From: Neonectria sp. B-13
Taxonomy: Eukaryota; Ascomycota; Sordariomycetes; Hypocreales; Nectriaceae
Direction: 5' to 3'
Length of the DNA: 64,000 nt
Assembly (NCBI GenBank): GCA_002682825.1
Contig: NOKP01000004.1
Span: 1,423,607 to 1,487,606 of the forward strand
Below the pieces are notes generated by a model. It saw only the letters and a list, made by a program, of their open reading frames with translations, had not been told where the DNA came from and made no database searches. Position numbers and translations under genes: made by a program. Of the stretch, positions 10,963 to 21,389 are shown piece after piece (position 1 is the stretch's first letter; each line of letters starts with the position of its first letter).

Positions 10963-12101
10963 ACGAGAGGCAACGAGTAAGAAAAAGCTGTGTATGAGTT
11001 GTGTAGGCGGGCATGCTATTTGTGGGAGTTACGGATGACCATGACCATTTAAAGCATAGGGCTGGCGTTGGAGACGGACTCTCTCCTCTTTGGAATTTGG
11101 CCCCTAGATGCGCATCGGGGAGACAAGACAAGACAAGGTGACGGGCACGTGTACAGTGAGAGGTGTAAATTACCTGCGCTCATAGATGAGCCATTTTTGT
11201 AGAATACCGATTTTCCGTCTAATGTAAGAAACGCATATGATGAATCAATCCCTTGTTCTAAAATTTACCATATTATTACTTCTTATAGTCTGAGCTGCCT
11301 GGACGACGTCTTGTCTCCTATCTTGCATTTTTGTTACAATTACCTGCCGCAGATATAGAGTATTACTTTTCTTACTGTGGCACGATAGACTTGGCTCAGA
11401 ACTTAACCAAATGAGTTACTCGTCTTGAACCCGCATACCTGTCTAGCAGATGACGCACATGAGGAGTGTTGTCCTGTATATCTGGCGAGTTTATAGCGCG
11501 GAAGGAACTGTCCGCAAGCTTCCCAGTCGGGATTGTCAATTAAGGAAATCCCCATCAAGTGATGCAAGGATATTTTAACATTTAAGAAAAACGTTCGGAA
11601 CGCAATCGATATCTCCCGAGGTCGTACGACGCCAGGATGATAAAATCCCGGGATTGACGTTGAGGATGATTGATTTTCCCTGGATGATTCGGTTTCGGTC
11701 GCTGATTAGTCTGATGCACGATCGGAGGCTTTCTGCTGCCGTGGGACTTGTCTGTGAGGCTGATAATCGGAATTGACACAAGGATCCCGAATGGAACGCT
11801 ACGAACCTCGTTTTTTATGCCTTCGGATGCTTTTTCGAAGGAGAAGAACAAAATCAGATGATGTTGGCGGATACAATTGAGCCGGAATTGGTTGAAAAGG
11901 ACGGCATTGTATATCCACCTGTCTTTGAACCAAGTTCATGTCACACCTCACAACCTCTCGTCTTTTCGTCATCATCTCACATCTTCACATCTTCATACCC
12001 TCGTTGCGCCACATACAACCTGGCACTCCTCGCACAGCATTGAACTGGGCTCAACAAGGACAATTCCCTAATCAGGTCATATACCCTTTATTTTGACCGG
12101 C
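10963..12101. other. AT-richer intergenic region, no gene supported
   Basis: About 1.1 kb. The part 11160-11420 is clearly AT-richer than the surrounding genes and contains several ATTA/TATT runs. No open frame has a credible protein. 11850-12060 is the likely promoter/leader of the membrane-protein gene. Confidence 0.45.
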
Positions 12102-12608
12102 ATGGCATCTGGTGCCTTCTTCAACCCGAGGACCCTCCTCTTGGTCACGCCCCTCATCTCATCGACATGCTCGCTCTGGTACTCTCATGACCAGGACCAC
12201 TTCTTGGGACTCATCACCCAGCTGGACAAAAAGAAAGCCGACGACATTCTACCCTCCTACATCAAGAATTTCTTCTACAGAGGAACCGCCGAAGTCATCG
12301 GTTTGATCGCCGTCACGTTCTGGTCGTCTCTCGCAAGCATCTGGCTCTATCGTCCTGTTCTCCAGAGCCGCGGGTCGCTCCACCTATACGCGTGGACGGC
12401 GGCGCTGGCTGTCGGGCACTTGGCGTGGGCGCCGGCGGTCGCATGGAAGCTTAAGGCTCTTATGGACGACACCACTGAGGCCGAGGGCACGACGAATGTC
12501 GGCATGATGAAGAGGTGGCTGCGGGTCAACTTCACGAGGATGCTGACGACTGATCTGAGTGCCTGGCTGTGCGCTCTTGCGGCCATTTCGACCACCTTGA
12601 GCGTCTAA
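12102..12608 (+). CDS. Small integral membrane protein, function unknown
   Basis: Single-exon gene of 168 residues. Hydropathy by eye gives four membrane segments: around 8-25 (TLLLVTPLISSTCSLWY), 65-82 (VIGLIAVTFWSSLASIWLY), 95-115 (AWTAALAVGHLAWAPAVAW) and 148-167 (LSAWLCALAAISTTLSV). The four-helix layout, the charged loop between spans 1 and 2, and a WLR.N..R segment before the last span are reminiscent of the DUF1772 / anthrone-oxygenase-like superfamily. I cannot confirm that without a profile search. The start is the first ATG, and the sequence from it is immediately hydrophobic. It stands alone, with no secondary-metabolism genes beside it. Confidence 0.75.
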   Translation: MASGAFFNPRTLLLVTPLISSTCSLWYSHDQDHFLGLITQLDKKKADDILPSYIKNFFYRGTAEVIGLIAVTFWSSLASIWLYRPVLQSRGSLHLYAWTAALAVGHLAWAPAVAWKLKALMDDTTEAEGTTNVGMMKRWLRVNFTRMLTTDLSAWLCALAAISTTLSV

Positions 12609-14125
12609 GACGAAACGGAGGCCTCTGAAACGCTCATCGTCGACTGATTGTCGATGGCGGATATTAAACCTGGGGTATATGACGCGGATTCCATGCGGAG
12701 GTGGGAGTACCGGGGACGGGAGTTGGAGTAAACCCCGGGGCTGTAGATTAGTTGCGTACGTATATCAAGCTTCTTTGTCTACTGTAGACCTGCAACCCTC
12801 GAGGTTTGCTGAATACAATGTTGCGGTGAACTTGCGACGAATGCGCGGCTGTGATGGACACGTGAAATGTCAAGTGCTGTCGGGAATGAAGGACATGATG
12901 CCACTTTCTAGACGGCCTGGTTACGCGTTCTATTCATGGCTGGGGGAGCTATCATGGATCCATTATTTGATTAAGCCAGGAACTTAGGAAAACTGGGTTG
13001 AATCCCTGTCGCTTGTACAAGATGAATTGATTGATGGTGGGCTATCCAGCTCTTTGATAGTTGACGATTCACATGCCTCAAAGGACATTGAAGCGGACAG
13101 TCGGAAATCGGCACGTACGGGATCCGGACTGGGACTACGTATGAACCATGATCCATCCGCCCTGATATCAAAATAAACCAAGTCCCCGGAACCCCGGCGA
13201 CAATTCGTATCTTTCTTAAAAAGCATCGCCACCAGGGGGTCGTTCGTCCGCAAGGGAGATAGGCGCCACGAAAAAGAAGATCAAGTCTTAGCGGCCGAGT
13301 GGAGACGGATTGTCCGTGACGCATGCGCCAGGGATCGATTGATGGTGGTTTGGAAAGGTGCATTACGCGTCTCGAGCGGTTTTTTATTTTATCACCAAGT
13401 CGACAGCCTAGAGCTAAGTTCTACTGAAGCCGATTTGGCACCGAGGATGTATAAGCTGTTCGTCCCGTCTAGGTTGTCTCCGGGTTAGAAACTCCTGGGT
13501 AATTCAGCGTTGGCTATTTTAGACTGGCCTGATGTTTTTTTCTCGTGTTCTCTTGAGTCTTCCCCTTGTTGATTCCATCGTAAAACCGATTCCGTCACGT
13601 CCGGGGGCGCAGCAATCGGCAACGACGAGCCATGGGCCACGGTAGCGTGGGAGTGGATCGAGGGAGTGGAACTGGAGAGTTGTGTGGGTGGGTTTTCTTG
13701 GCACCTTCAACCGCCAGAGACGTGTAAGTCGTGCAAGAAGCAGAAGCAAGTGCGTGCGAGTATCCATACGAGGATGCGTAATACGTGTGTGTAGTGTGTA
13801 CGTAGTATGCGTGAAGTGCGTGTGCGTCTTTGTGTGGATGAATCTGTCCAGGTTCTGGACTTTATATCTAGCCTCCAGATAAGAAAACCACTGCTGTTCC
13901 CGCACTCTTCGGCATGCCATTCTTTTTGCCTTGAGCTTCCTTTTCTCGTCCGCACAAGGATTACCCGTCTTTCGTTAAAAAGTTGAAACACCCGGTGTCG
14001 ACGAGTTCCAACCCTCAGACAGTTGTCGCAACACGAACATTCCTTTCGAAACCTGACACCAGAACGAGCACGCACATCTGCATTGATTACATCGATATCC
14101 ACCGCAAAAAGACATAAAAAGAACC
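12609..14125. other. 1.5 kb intergenic region, no gene supported
   Basis: Short frames on both strands lack protein-like composition. 13770-13850 is a purine/pyrimidine-alternating GT-rich tract (GTGTGTAGTGTGTACGTAGTATGCGTG...), which may be a degenerate microsatellite. The last 200 bp would be the GH16 promoter and leader. Confidence 0.45.
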
Positions 14126-15501
14126 ATGCCTTCGTACATCCCAAAACCCGAAGCACCACCCGCATACGACGAAATCATGCTCACACGAGGTGGCGGCACC
14201 AGCGTTCGACACGTCCAGACCAGCATGCCTTGGTGGAACCCGCGATACTGGCGGAAGAGAGTGTGGTTTGGCGTTGTGGCAGCCATCCTGATCATCGTCG
14301 CCATCGTTGTTGGCGTGGTGGTTTCCGTTACCAAGAAGAATGCCTATCCCGACTATTCTACGTTGTCGTATAGTCTTGTCGACACCTGTGAGTTGACCGT
14401 CAGCTCTTATCTTGGGGATATGTTTCTAATGGATACCAAGACTCGGGTGAGAGTTTCTTTGACCAGTTCGACTACTTTACAGGATACGACCCGAGTAAGG
14501 ACTCCCTTTCAGCCAGTATATGTCGTATCTCGTACAAAGATTAACCAAATGCTCCATAGCCAGCGGCTTTGTCCACTATGTCCCCCAAACACAGGCAGAG
14601 TCTCTTGTAAGTCGCACTGCAGCCACCACCATCACGGATGGTTTAGCACAAGCGGACCATTGCTTACAACCTCTTTAGAACCTGACCTATGCCTCGACGG
14701 ACTCAGCAATCCTCCGGGTCGATACCTCCGTCGGACCCACCGACAGCCCCGATGCCTCCACCGGCCGCTTCTCCGTCCGCGTCGAGTCCAAGAACACGTA
14801 CGACAACGGGCTCTTCGTCTTCGACATCAAGCACACGCCGTACGGCTGCGGAACCTGGCCAGCCCTGTGGCTGACCGACCGCTCCAACTGGCCCGACAAC
14901 GGCGAGATCGACGTCATGGAGGCCACCAACAACGCGACCGACGGCAACCAGATGACGCTGCACACTACCGACCAGTGCTCGATGAACGTCCGCCGCAAGG
15001 AGACGGGCAACGCGCTGAAGAAGAACTGCGACCACGATAAGAACTCCAACGCCGGCTGCGGCGTCGAGGCCGACGACGACAGCTATGGCACGTCCTTCAA
15101 CTCGGACGGCGGCGGCGTCATGGCCATGGAGTGGCGCGATGCGGGCATCCGCATGTGGCAGTGGGCTCGGAGCTCGATTCCTTCGGACATCACCAACAAG
15201 AAGCCCGATCCCAGTACTTGGGGAACCGCGCTCGCTGATTTCCCAAGCACGAACTGCGACATCAGCTCTCACTTCAAGAACAACTCCATCGTCGCCAACA
15301 TTGATCTGTGCGGTGACCTGGTCTATGCTCTGTGGGACGACTCGGGGTGTAAGTTGGCTCTAAGGACTACACTGAAGAGACAAAAAAACTGACACATTGA
15401 CAGGCTCTAGCAACTGCACCGATTGGGTCGCCAACAACCCCGACGAGTTTAAGAATGCCTACTGGGAGTTTGGTGCCTTTCACGTGTACCAGTCCTCGTA
15501 A
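14126..15501 (+). CDS. GH16 family endo-1,3(4)-beta-glucanase, membrane-anchored
   Basis: Glycoside hydrolase family 16 enzyme acting on beta-1,3/1,3-1,4-glucans, in the fungal wall or plant material. Five exons (14126-14387, 14441-14494, 14560-14606, 14679-15348, 15404-15501) give 376 residues. The GH16 catalytic signature GEIDVMEA (E-I-D-x-x-E) is intact. Other family blocks seen are ESFFDQFDYFTGYDP, GFVHYVPQ and GCGTWPALWL. A Pro-rich cytosolic head with a PPAYDE motif is followed by one hydrophobic segment at about 50-69 (VVAAILIIVAIVVGVVVSV), so it is a type II membrane protein rather than a simple secreted enzyme. Exons 2 and 3 are only 54 and 47 nt. It is convergent with the PL4 lyase. 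Confidence 0.92.
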
Positions 15502-15799
15502 CTTGAGCATGAAAGTATTGTTGAAAAATGATTCCTGGGGAATATCTACTATGGGCGAGGTCAACTCTTTCTTTCGCGGACACCGATTGGTCATGTTTTT
15601 GAAGCGCGGCGTTGAGGCAAGGGAATTCTAGAGCAAGGCATTGGGTAGATAGTGTCCCGGTTAGGCCTAGAATTTATGATATGCAAGGTTAAGACCAGCC
15701 TTAGAACATCTATATCTTCTCAATTATGTATGTGAATGATTTGTATTTTGGGGGTCCAGGTTGGGATATTCTGGTTGATAACCTCCGGGAACAAGCAGC

Positions 15800-18033
15800 T
15801 CATTTAATCTCCAGTCGCAGTGCATCGTACTGCACATACACCGACGCCGGCAATACAGCCGACTCATAGTCGGTTGCGTTGTACGGCAGACTCAACACGA
15901 TCTCGTTCTCGCCCTTCTTCAACAGATCCGCGTCGAAGACGAACTTGTGCACAATGTTGTAGCAGATAACCGCAGACCGAACTGCGCAGGAGCTGCTGTG
16001 GTGATATCTACCCATGGCCGTGGTTAGCAAGTGCCCTTGTCACATCGACAGCTTCAAGCGCCGGTCAAACTTACGGGATAACCCAAGGCTTCAGATCCTT
16101 TCCGTTCACGTTCACCGTGTAGGCCAGGTTGGAGTGCGGCTCCGAGGCATTGTACACATCCGTGTTGCCGGCCGCCGTCTTGGCGCCCGCAAGCTGGACG
16201 GTGAAGGTCGCCTTGTCCTTGCGGCGGATCTGCGAGTCCTTGAGATCGAACGCGATGGTCCAGTTGTTCACGTCACCGTTGCCGACGTACGCTTCCGGTC
16301 GCTTGTAGTTCGCGCGTCCGCCGAATACGCTCCAGTGCACGTAGTTGAGGTCCTCGGCCTCGTCGCTCTCGCCGACCTTGAAGCGCACGCCTTCTGGGAA
16401 GTCGTTGGGGAAGTCATACGCGCCCCAGTAGATGCGGTACTCCTCCGGGTGCATCGGGTGCTCCGTGTCTCGCTCGTAGCCATGGCGGTATTCGCCCGAT
16501 GACTTGTCTGGGGTTCCGATGCGCCAGAGCTCCGAGCCTGCTGCTTCCTCCTTCCACGTCACTTTCGTGGTCTCCGTCTTGCCTGACTTGATCTTGATCT
16601 TGTCCTGTGTGAACTGCCCGAAGACGCCATCGGCATAGATGGTCAATCGGTATGTGCCCGCCTTGACCATGGGGATGCTAGCATGGCCATCCTCGATGTT
16701 CGCCCAGTACTGGTACGCCTTGGTGTCGAAGACGTTGTCCTGGAAGTCCACGCCGTCCTGGGCGAGGACTGCGATGGCGTTCTCCGCACCCTTGGGGATG
16801 CTGGCTTTGAGCTTGAAGGTGCCGCGCTTCTTGGATGTGACGTAGTTGGGGACATGCTTGGCGATGGAGTCGTAGAAGTCGGCGTTCCACTCAGGGTCCG
16901 CATACTGTGCTGCGTCGGCGTGCGCGGTCAGGATATCCGTGTCTGCGGGGAAGCGGTTGAAGTGGAAGTATTGCTGGTGTTTTGTTAGAAAGGCTCAAGT
17001 TGACAGTGTTCGGTAAACCTACCGGGCCAAAGGTTCGGTCAAATCCGTTGGTGATGTTTGGCTGTGATTGTCTTAGCTCTCGCTCATCCGATGCAGGGCT
17101 GGCTCGCTCACCGTCTGGTCGCCGTGGTGGTTAGAGCTGATGTAGTTGTACACGATGCCATCCACAGTCAGATCCGAGTGCAAAGGTCCACCAAAGTAGG
17201 TGTCCTTGGTGTTCATGACCATCCAAGCTCCGTAAGTGCTGCCATCCTTGGTGTTCGAGCCGTCCGCGAACCTATATGCCCAGGTCAGCCGATTCTACAC
17301 AACGACATCTCAAGTTCTGTACTTACATCCCGTAAGCATCAATATCTCTCCAGGTATCCTGGAAGGTGTACTTGGTGAAGTAATCCGACTCCTGCTGGAC
17401 GTAGGCATCATCGGGCGTCTTCCCCAGGTACCACGTCGCATCCTGCACCACAACCTGGCTGGCCTTTGCGGCGGTGCCAGGCAGCGGCGCGTACTGGCCC
17501 TCGTTTGTGAGGAGATGAGTCCAAATGTCACTGTTCGGTCGGAACAAGGTGCGCATTTCCTGCAGGTTGCGCAAGAACGGCGTCGTCTCGTTGTGGTACG
17601 CAACTCGGCTGAAGGTGTGCAGGCCCGTCTCTCCGTCTCGAAGGAACCAGTACTGCTGCAGGACCTGGCCGGTCTGAGTGTAGGTGTCCGACATCATGAT
17701 GCCGCCATAGTCGGTGCCGGAGGAATCCGTTCCCTCGAATAGCTTGTAGGTTGGGTTGACGGACCCAGGCGTCCAGAATCCGCTCGGGGTGCAGTAGCAG
17801 TCAAGGTACGGTCCCTGGCCGGTGCTGCCAGACCGTGTTCCCAGCAGGTTCTGCCCGTCAAGAGTAAGCGTGATGATGGATCCGCCATCCTTCTCCACGG
17901 CCGCGTAGAGGCGGTCGTTGGAGAGGACGAGCTGGGTGTCGGTCTCGGTGGCTTCCAATGCTGCTGCCGCCCATCGCGGTGCTTGGAGCAGCGAGATGAG
18001 GAGGGAGGCTCCCGAGAGCGTTGGGAACTTCAT
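15800..18033 (-). CDS. Rhamnogalacturonan endolyase, polysaccharide lyase family 4
   Basis: Secreted lyase that cleaves the rhamnose-galacturonate backbone of pectin (RG-I) by beta-elimination. Five minus-strand exons: 18033-17327, 17274-17112, 17061-17023, 16973-16075, 16007-15800, giving 671 residues, the usual size of fungal rglB-type enzymes. A signal peptide starts at the chosen ATG (KFPTLSGASLLISLLQAP.., cleavage near AAA). Domain order fits PL4: an N-terminal beta-sandwich catalytic domain (about 25-330), a middle FnIII-like domain around AGTYRLTIYADGVFGQF, and a C-terminal carbohydrate-binding-like jelly roll ending YVQYDALRLEIK. Recognised blocks are DGIVYNYISSNHHGDQTPN and WRIGTPDKSSGEYRHG. 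Exon 3 is only 39 nt. An upstream in-frame ATG would put 17 extra residues before the signal peptide and is less likely. Confidence 0.92.
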
Positions 18034-18122
18034 CTTGCCGGACTGAGTGAGAACTGGGAGGGATAGAAACGATGGAGCGTCCAAGGCTGCTGATCGGCAG
18101 TGATCCTACGTCCCCAACCTTG

Positions 18123-18131
18123 CCTTATAAA
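18123..18131 (-). promoter_or_regulatory. TATA-like element upstream of the PL4 lyase
   Basis: Minus strand reads GTTTATAAGG, about 90 bp upstream of the start codon at 18033, a sensible distance for a TATA box in an inducible secreted-enzyme gene. No experimental support. Confidence 0.4.
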
Positions 18132-18142
18132 CAAGACTCCCT

Positions 18143-18178
18143 CTCCATGCTCCATGCTCCATGCTCCATGCTCCCATG
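18143..18178. repeat. Four tandem CTCCATG heptamers plus a variant copy
   Basis: CTCCATG is repeated exactly four times (18143-18170), followed by CTCCCATG and a further degenerate copy. It is a short tandem repeat in the PL4 upstream region, just beyond the TATA-like element. Confidence 0.9.
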
Positions 18179-18550
18179 CTCGAAGCTCCCATGCAACCCC
18201 ACAGCCGCCCCCATCGTTGTTTGTGGGGGAACTCAGCAAACCGTCCGGTGAGCCCAGGTCAACCTGGAGTAGCTCGTGAGCTACCCCGTGGGGAGCTGCC
18301 GATCGGGGCAGTTCTGGATTAGACGACAACTCAAAACGGGTGCTTCACCGATGACCCTCGGGACTCGGGCCAAAGACGCCCGAAACTACCAGGATCCGAG
18401 ACCGGATGACAGCCCATTTCTGGAATACGCTCTTCTGGTGGCACGGTTCTTGAGCCGACGGCCCTGCAAAAGAGTGTTGCTAGAAGACACGAGCAACTTT
18501 TCCTAATGGCAGGAATAACTACATGTCCAAACTAAAGACATGCCTAAAAC

Positions 18551-18787
18551 TCAAGAAATAGCTAAAGATAAAGACTTTATTAATTCTACATCACACCTCA
18601 TATACATTAGCCGTAAGGCCGTGTGTTTTACACATGCCAATGGCAAATGCTTCTCGTTCCCCATAGAATACTCCTTCAAAAAGTCATCCAAGGACCCGGG
18701 TTCATGAGCGTCGAGGCCCTCGGATATTAGACCCCGCATATCAACGCATCCGGTATCCGCGGTGCGGAGAAGTTGGAGATATTCCAC
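18551..18787 (-). CDS. Doubtful small hypothetical protein (78 aa)
   Basis: An open frame of 78 codons starting MEYLQLLRTADTGC.. with a mixed, protein-like composition (GSLDDFLKEYSMGNEKHLP). I do not recognise it and see no start context, intron or promoter that would decide. It may be a remnant of a larger degraded gene or chance. Confidence 0.2.
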   Translation of the reverse strand: MEYLQLLRTADTGCVDMRGLISEGLDAHEPGSLDDFLKEYSMGNEKHLPLACVKHTALRLMYMRCDVELIKSLSLAIS

Positions 18788-19023
18788 GTATAGGACCAGC
18801 CAATGACGGAACTAGAAGACACCTAGCAAATTACCGGTACGAGTTGGACCGAGTGTCTCGCTCACATGAGGGACTTGGGAAGTCTTCTGAGAGGTAGGGT
18901 TCGTTGATGGCCCGAAGGCACAGCACTAGGCGAGGGACACGAAGCTACCCGCATGAACTTGTTTATTGACGCCCCCAAACCGAGTCTATTGGTACAACGA
19001 CATACCTAGCAGCGAATGCCCTC

Positions 19024-20835
19024 TTAATCCTCGTCTTCGTCCTCGACGCGCGGTCGCTTCGACTGCCGGCTGTCTTCCTCCTGCAACCCGTAGCCTCGCT
19101 TGGATGACGACGTTTGGTCCACCTCGGACAAAAACTTGTCCACATTAAAAGGGTCTACCGAATCTTTCTCAAACTGAACTGGTCCCTCACGCGCCTGCGG
19201 TTTGTGTGTTAGTAGAGATTCTTCGTAGGAAAAGGGCGTGGATAAACTAACCTCGACGTCGGCGGCGCCCTTGAATGTTCCCTTGCCCAACGCGTCACCA
19301 AATCGGCTAGACTTCTGGATTTTGGCCATCTCTTGGTCACCGCCCTCGGCGTCGTCATCGTCCATGTTTGCCCGGGGTCGATAGATGCTGCTAATTGCGT
19401 CCTGCGCCGCAAACAGCGGCTTGTCGTAGTGGTTGTCCTCGTTGAAACCGCTGTCGAAACCACTGGACTGGTTAAACAATCTCGAGTCGTACATGGTCTC
19501 TTTGGATTGGGTAGGTTTCGCCAGACCCAGAGCAACCTTCTCAGAAATGTCTCTGTTCTGTTCTCGGGCCATGACCTGAGCTCGGCGCTCAGCACCCATA
19601 CGGTTTTGCCGTAGTTTCCGCTCTTCATCTCGCTGTTTCTCCTGACGAGCCTTGACTCGCTCCCTGACCCCTGAGTCCTCGCTGTCAGACGCGTCGGATT
19701 CCGAGTCGCTGTAGCTTCGCGATCGCGATCGTGACCGTGACCTCGAGTCTCGTGAAGTTCGGGAGTCTCTCCGTGGACGTCGAGCACCTGCACGCTCCTC
19801 CCTGGCTTTCTGGGCTAGATCTCGAAGGTTGTCTTCCTTCTGTGCCTTCTCCTTCTCCGCCAGCCGCTGCTGCATCATTGCTCGCTGTTGGACCTCCTCA
19901 CGGGCATGACGCTCTGCCATCTTGACAGCCTCGGCGAATTGAGCATGCTTGTCACTGATAGCCAAGTCCTGCAGCCCTCTGCCATCGGCTGCCAATCTCT
20001 TGTCCAATGGCACAGTGAAACCCTTGGGATTCTTCCAGTTCGAGATTGGGGGAGGAATCCTCCACATCTCCTGGTCCTCGGCTGTGAGCTTTCGTGGGGG
20101 GGAGTGCATGACCGGCGGTGGTGGTGAGGGTGGACCTCGAGGGATCTTCTTGTGTTTGAACTTTGGAGGCTCCAAGGGATCGCGTTGTCGCTCGACGATC
20201 TTCATGATGCGGTCTTGCTTCTTCGAGTTGTCGCCCATGTGGTTCGCAGGGGTGTATCGCACAAAGGTCGGGTCATTTCGTTGTCCGACGCTCATGTTCT
20301 TCGGCTTCTGCGCGGCCACAGCGCCGCTGACCAGTGCAGCCAGGGCATTCTTGGTCCTCTCCGCTGTAGCCTCCACCGTCTGCTTGTCCGGTCGCGACAG
20401 ATCGATCTCGCCTGCGTCGGCGCGTTGTCGTAGAGGAATCAGGTCTTTGAATGACGTGTGGACGATTCGACCCTCGCCGTGTCCCTGTCGTGCGATGGCA
20501 TCGAATTTGACCTTGCCTTCGGAATCCACCTGAATCGCCAGCGCGTTGCTTGTCGTCGCGCCTTTCTTGCCCATGTCCAAGGGGTACTGGGCAACCGGAA
20601 TTTCGGGGAAAGCGCCTCCATCGCCAAAATCTTCCTGCGATCGCGGTCGCCATCCTGTTCGTTGGCCGTAAGATGGAGGTCCGGAGCGCTTGAGGACAAG
20701 TTGGGTCTCGTCGAGCTGGCCGGGCCCTACGATGCGCGGGCCGCGCTGTTGCGCTCGCACGGGAGTCTCCTCATCCTCGCCCGTATACTTAGGCTTAGGG
20801 AGCGCACCCTGAAGCGACCCGACGATCGACGTCAT
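19024..20835 (-). CDS. PRP45: Pre-mRNA-processing protein 45 (SNW1/SKIP family)
   Basis: Spliceosome component present in activated and catalytic complexes; human SNW1/SKIP also touches transcription. Two minus-strand exons, 20835-19252 and 19194-19024, give 584 residues. The SNW domain runs from about 180 to 330, with FVRYTPANH near 191 and the signature ISNWKNPKGFTVPLDKRLA at 264-282. A charged helix and a short RS/RD tract (SRTSRDSRSRSRSRSRS) follow near 360-380. The C-terminus carries REGPVQFEKDSVDPF. The predicted 57-nt intron (19195-19251) has GTTAGT, CTACTAAC and CGCAG signals but is a multiple of three and contains no stop. The unspliced reading therefore stays open and adds 19 residues between DVE and AREGP. 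Confidence 0.93.
   Translation of the reverse strand: MTSIVGSLQGALPKPKYTGEDEETPVRAQQRGPRIVGPGQLDETQLVLKRSGPPSYGQRTGWRPRSQEDFGDGGAFPEIPVAQYPLDMGKKGATTSNALAIQVDSEGKVKFDAIARQGHGEGRIVHTSFKDLIPLRQRADAGEIDLSRPDKQTVEATAERTKNALAALVSGAVAAQKPKNMSVGQRNDPTFVRYTPANHMGDNSKKQDRIMKIVERQRDPLEPPKFKHKKIPRGPPSPPPPVMHSPPRKLTAEDQEMWRIPPPISNWKNPKGFTVPLDKRLAADGRGLQDLAISDKHAQFAEAVKMAERHAREEVQQRAMMQQRLAEKEKAQKEDNLRDLAQKAREERAGARRPRRDSRTSRDSRSRSRSRSRSYSDSESDASDSEDSGVRERVKARQEKQRDEERKLRQNRMGAERRAQVMAREQNRDISEKVALGLAKPTQSKETMYDSRLFNQSSGFDSGFNEDNHYDKPLFAAQDAISSIYRPRANMDDDDAEGGDQEMAKIQKSSRFGDALGKGTFKGAADVEVSLSTPFSYEESLLTHKPQAREGPVQFEKDSVDPFNVDKFLSEVDQTSSSKRGYGLQEEDSRQSKRPRVEDEDED
19195..19251 (-). other. In-frame 57-nt intron of PRP45
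   Basis: GTTAGT donor, perfect CTACTAAC branch site and CGCAG acceptor on the minus strand. Splicing joins GAADVE directly to AREGPVQF, as in homologues. If retained it encodes 19 extra residues without a stop. Confidence 0.8.
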
Positions 20836-21389
20836 TTTGTTGTCGTAAGGGGATGAAGTTGGTTGAAACTTGAAGGTTCACGGCCCAGCCTAGAATTTCA
20901 AGAGGCGGCGCACCCAATATGGCTTAGCGCATAGCGCATGTGCCACACGCGCTGCGCCAAGATCTTGCTACCCCATGCACGTTGGTTGGCTGGGGATGGG
21001 CTCTGATGATTTATCGGGAAGCAAGAAGCAACAAAAATAAATACTTTAGTGAAACGGATAAGAGCCAGAAAATCACAATGAATTGGAGTATGCCTTCGGC
21101 TTTCCTGTAGGTATGTGATCCATATTCCACGCATGCCTGCCTCGCCGGTTGCATGAATAGCACAGCGTTATTACAAGCCGCAGCTTTCTATGTAAAAGCA
21201 CATCATGACAACATCATCCGCTTCGCTCAGCACACACAGCTCCCAGTTAGCTGAGGCAAAGATCCGTGACAGGCCGTTCGCCAGCTCAAGGCCATGCTTC
21301 CATTGATTATACATAATGTTCCCAATGCCAACCTCCTTTTCAACCTGCGCCTCGAAAAATCCAGATCCAGCTTGGAATAACCAACTCCT
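20836..21389. other. Intergenic region upstream of PRP45 and downstream of the p24 gene
   Basis: PRP45 promoter (20836 onward) and 3' region of the p24 gene. No TATA or coding frame recognised. Confidence 0.45.

Larger units (their letters stand above)
18034..19023. other. Intergenic region between the PL4 lyase and PRP45
   Basis: Contains the PL4 promoter (TATA-like element and a 7-bp repeat, listed separately) and, at 18551-18787 on the minus strand, a 78-codon frame listed as doubtful. Otherwise nothing recognised. Confidence 0.45.

Noticed and set aside
12102..15501. Secondary-metabolite cluster based on the anthrone-oxygenase-like protein
   Set aside because: No polyketide synthase, NRPS, P450 or transporter nearby, and the family call itself is tentative.
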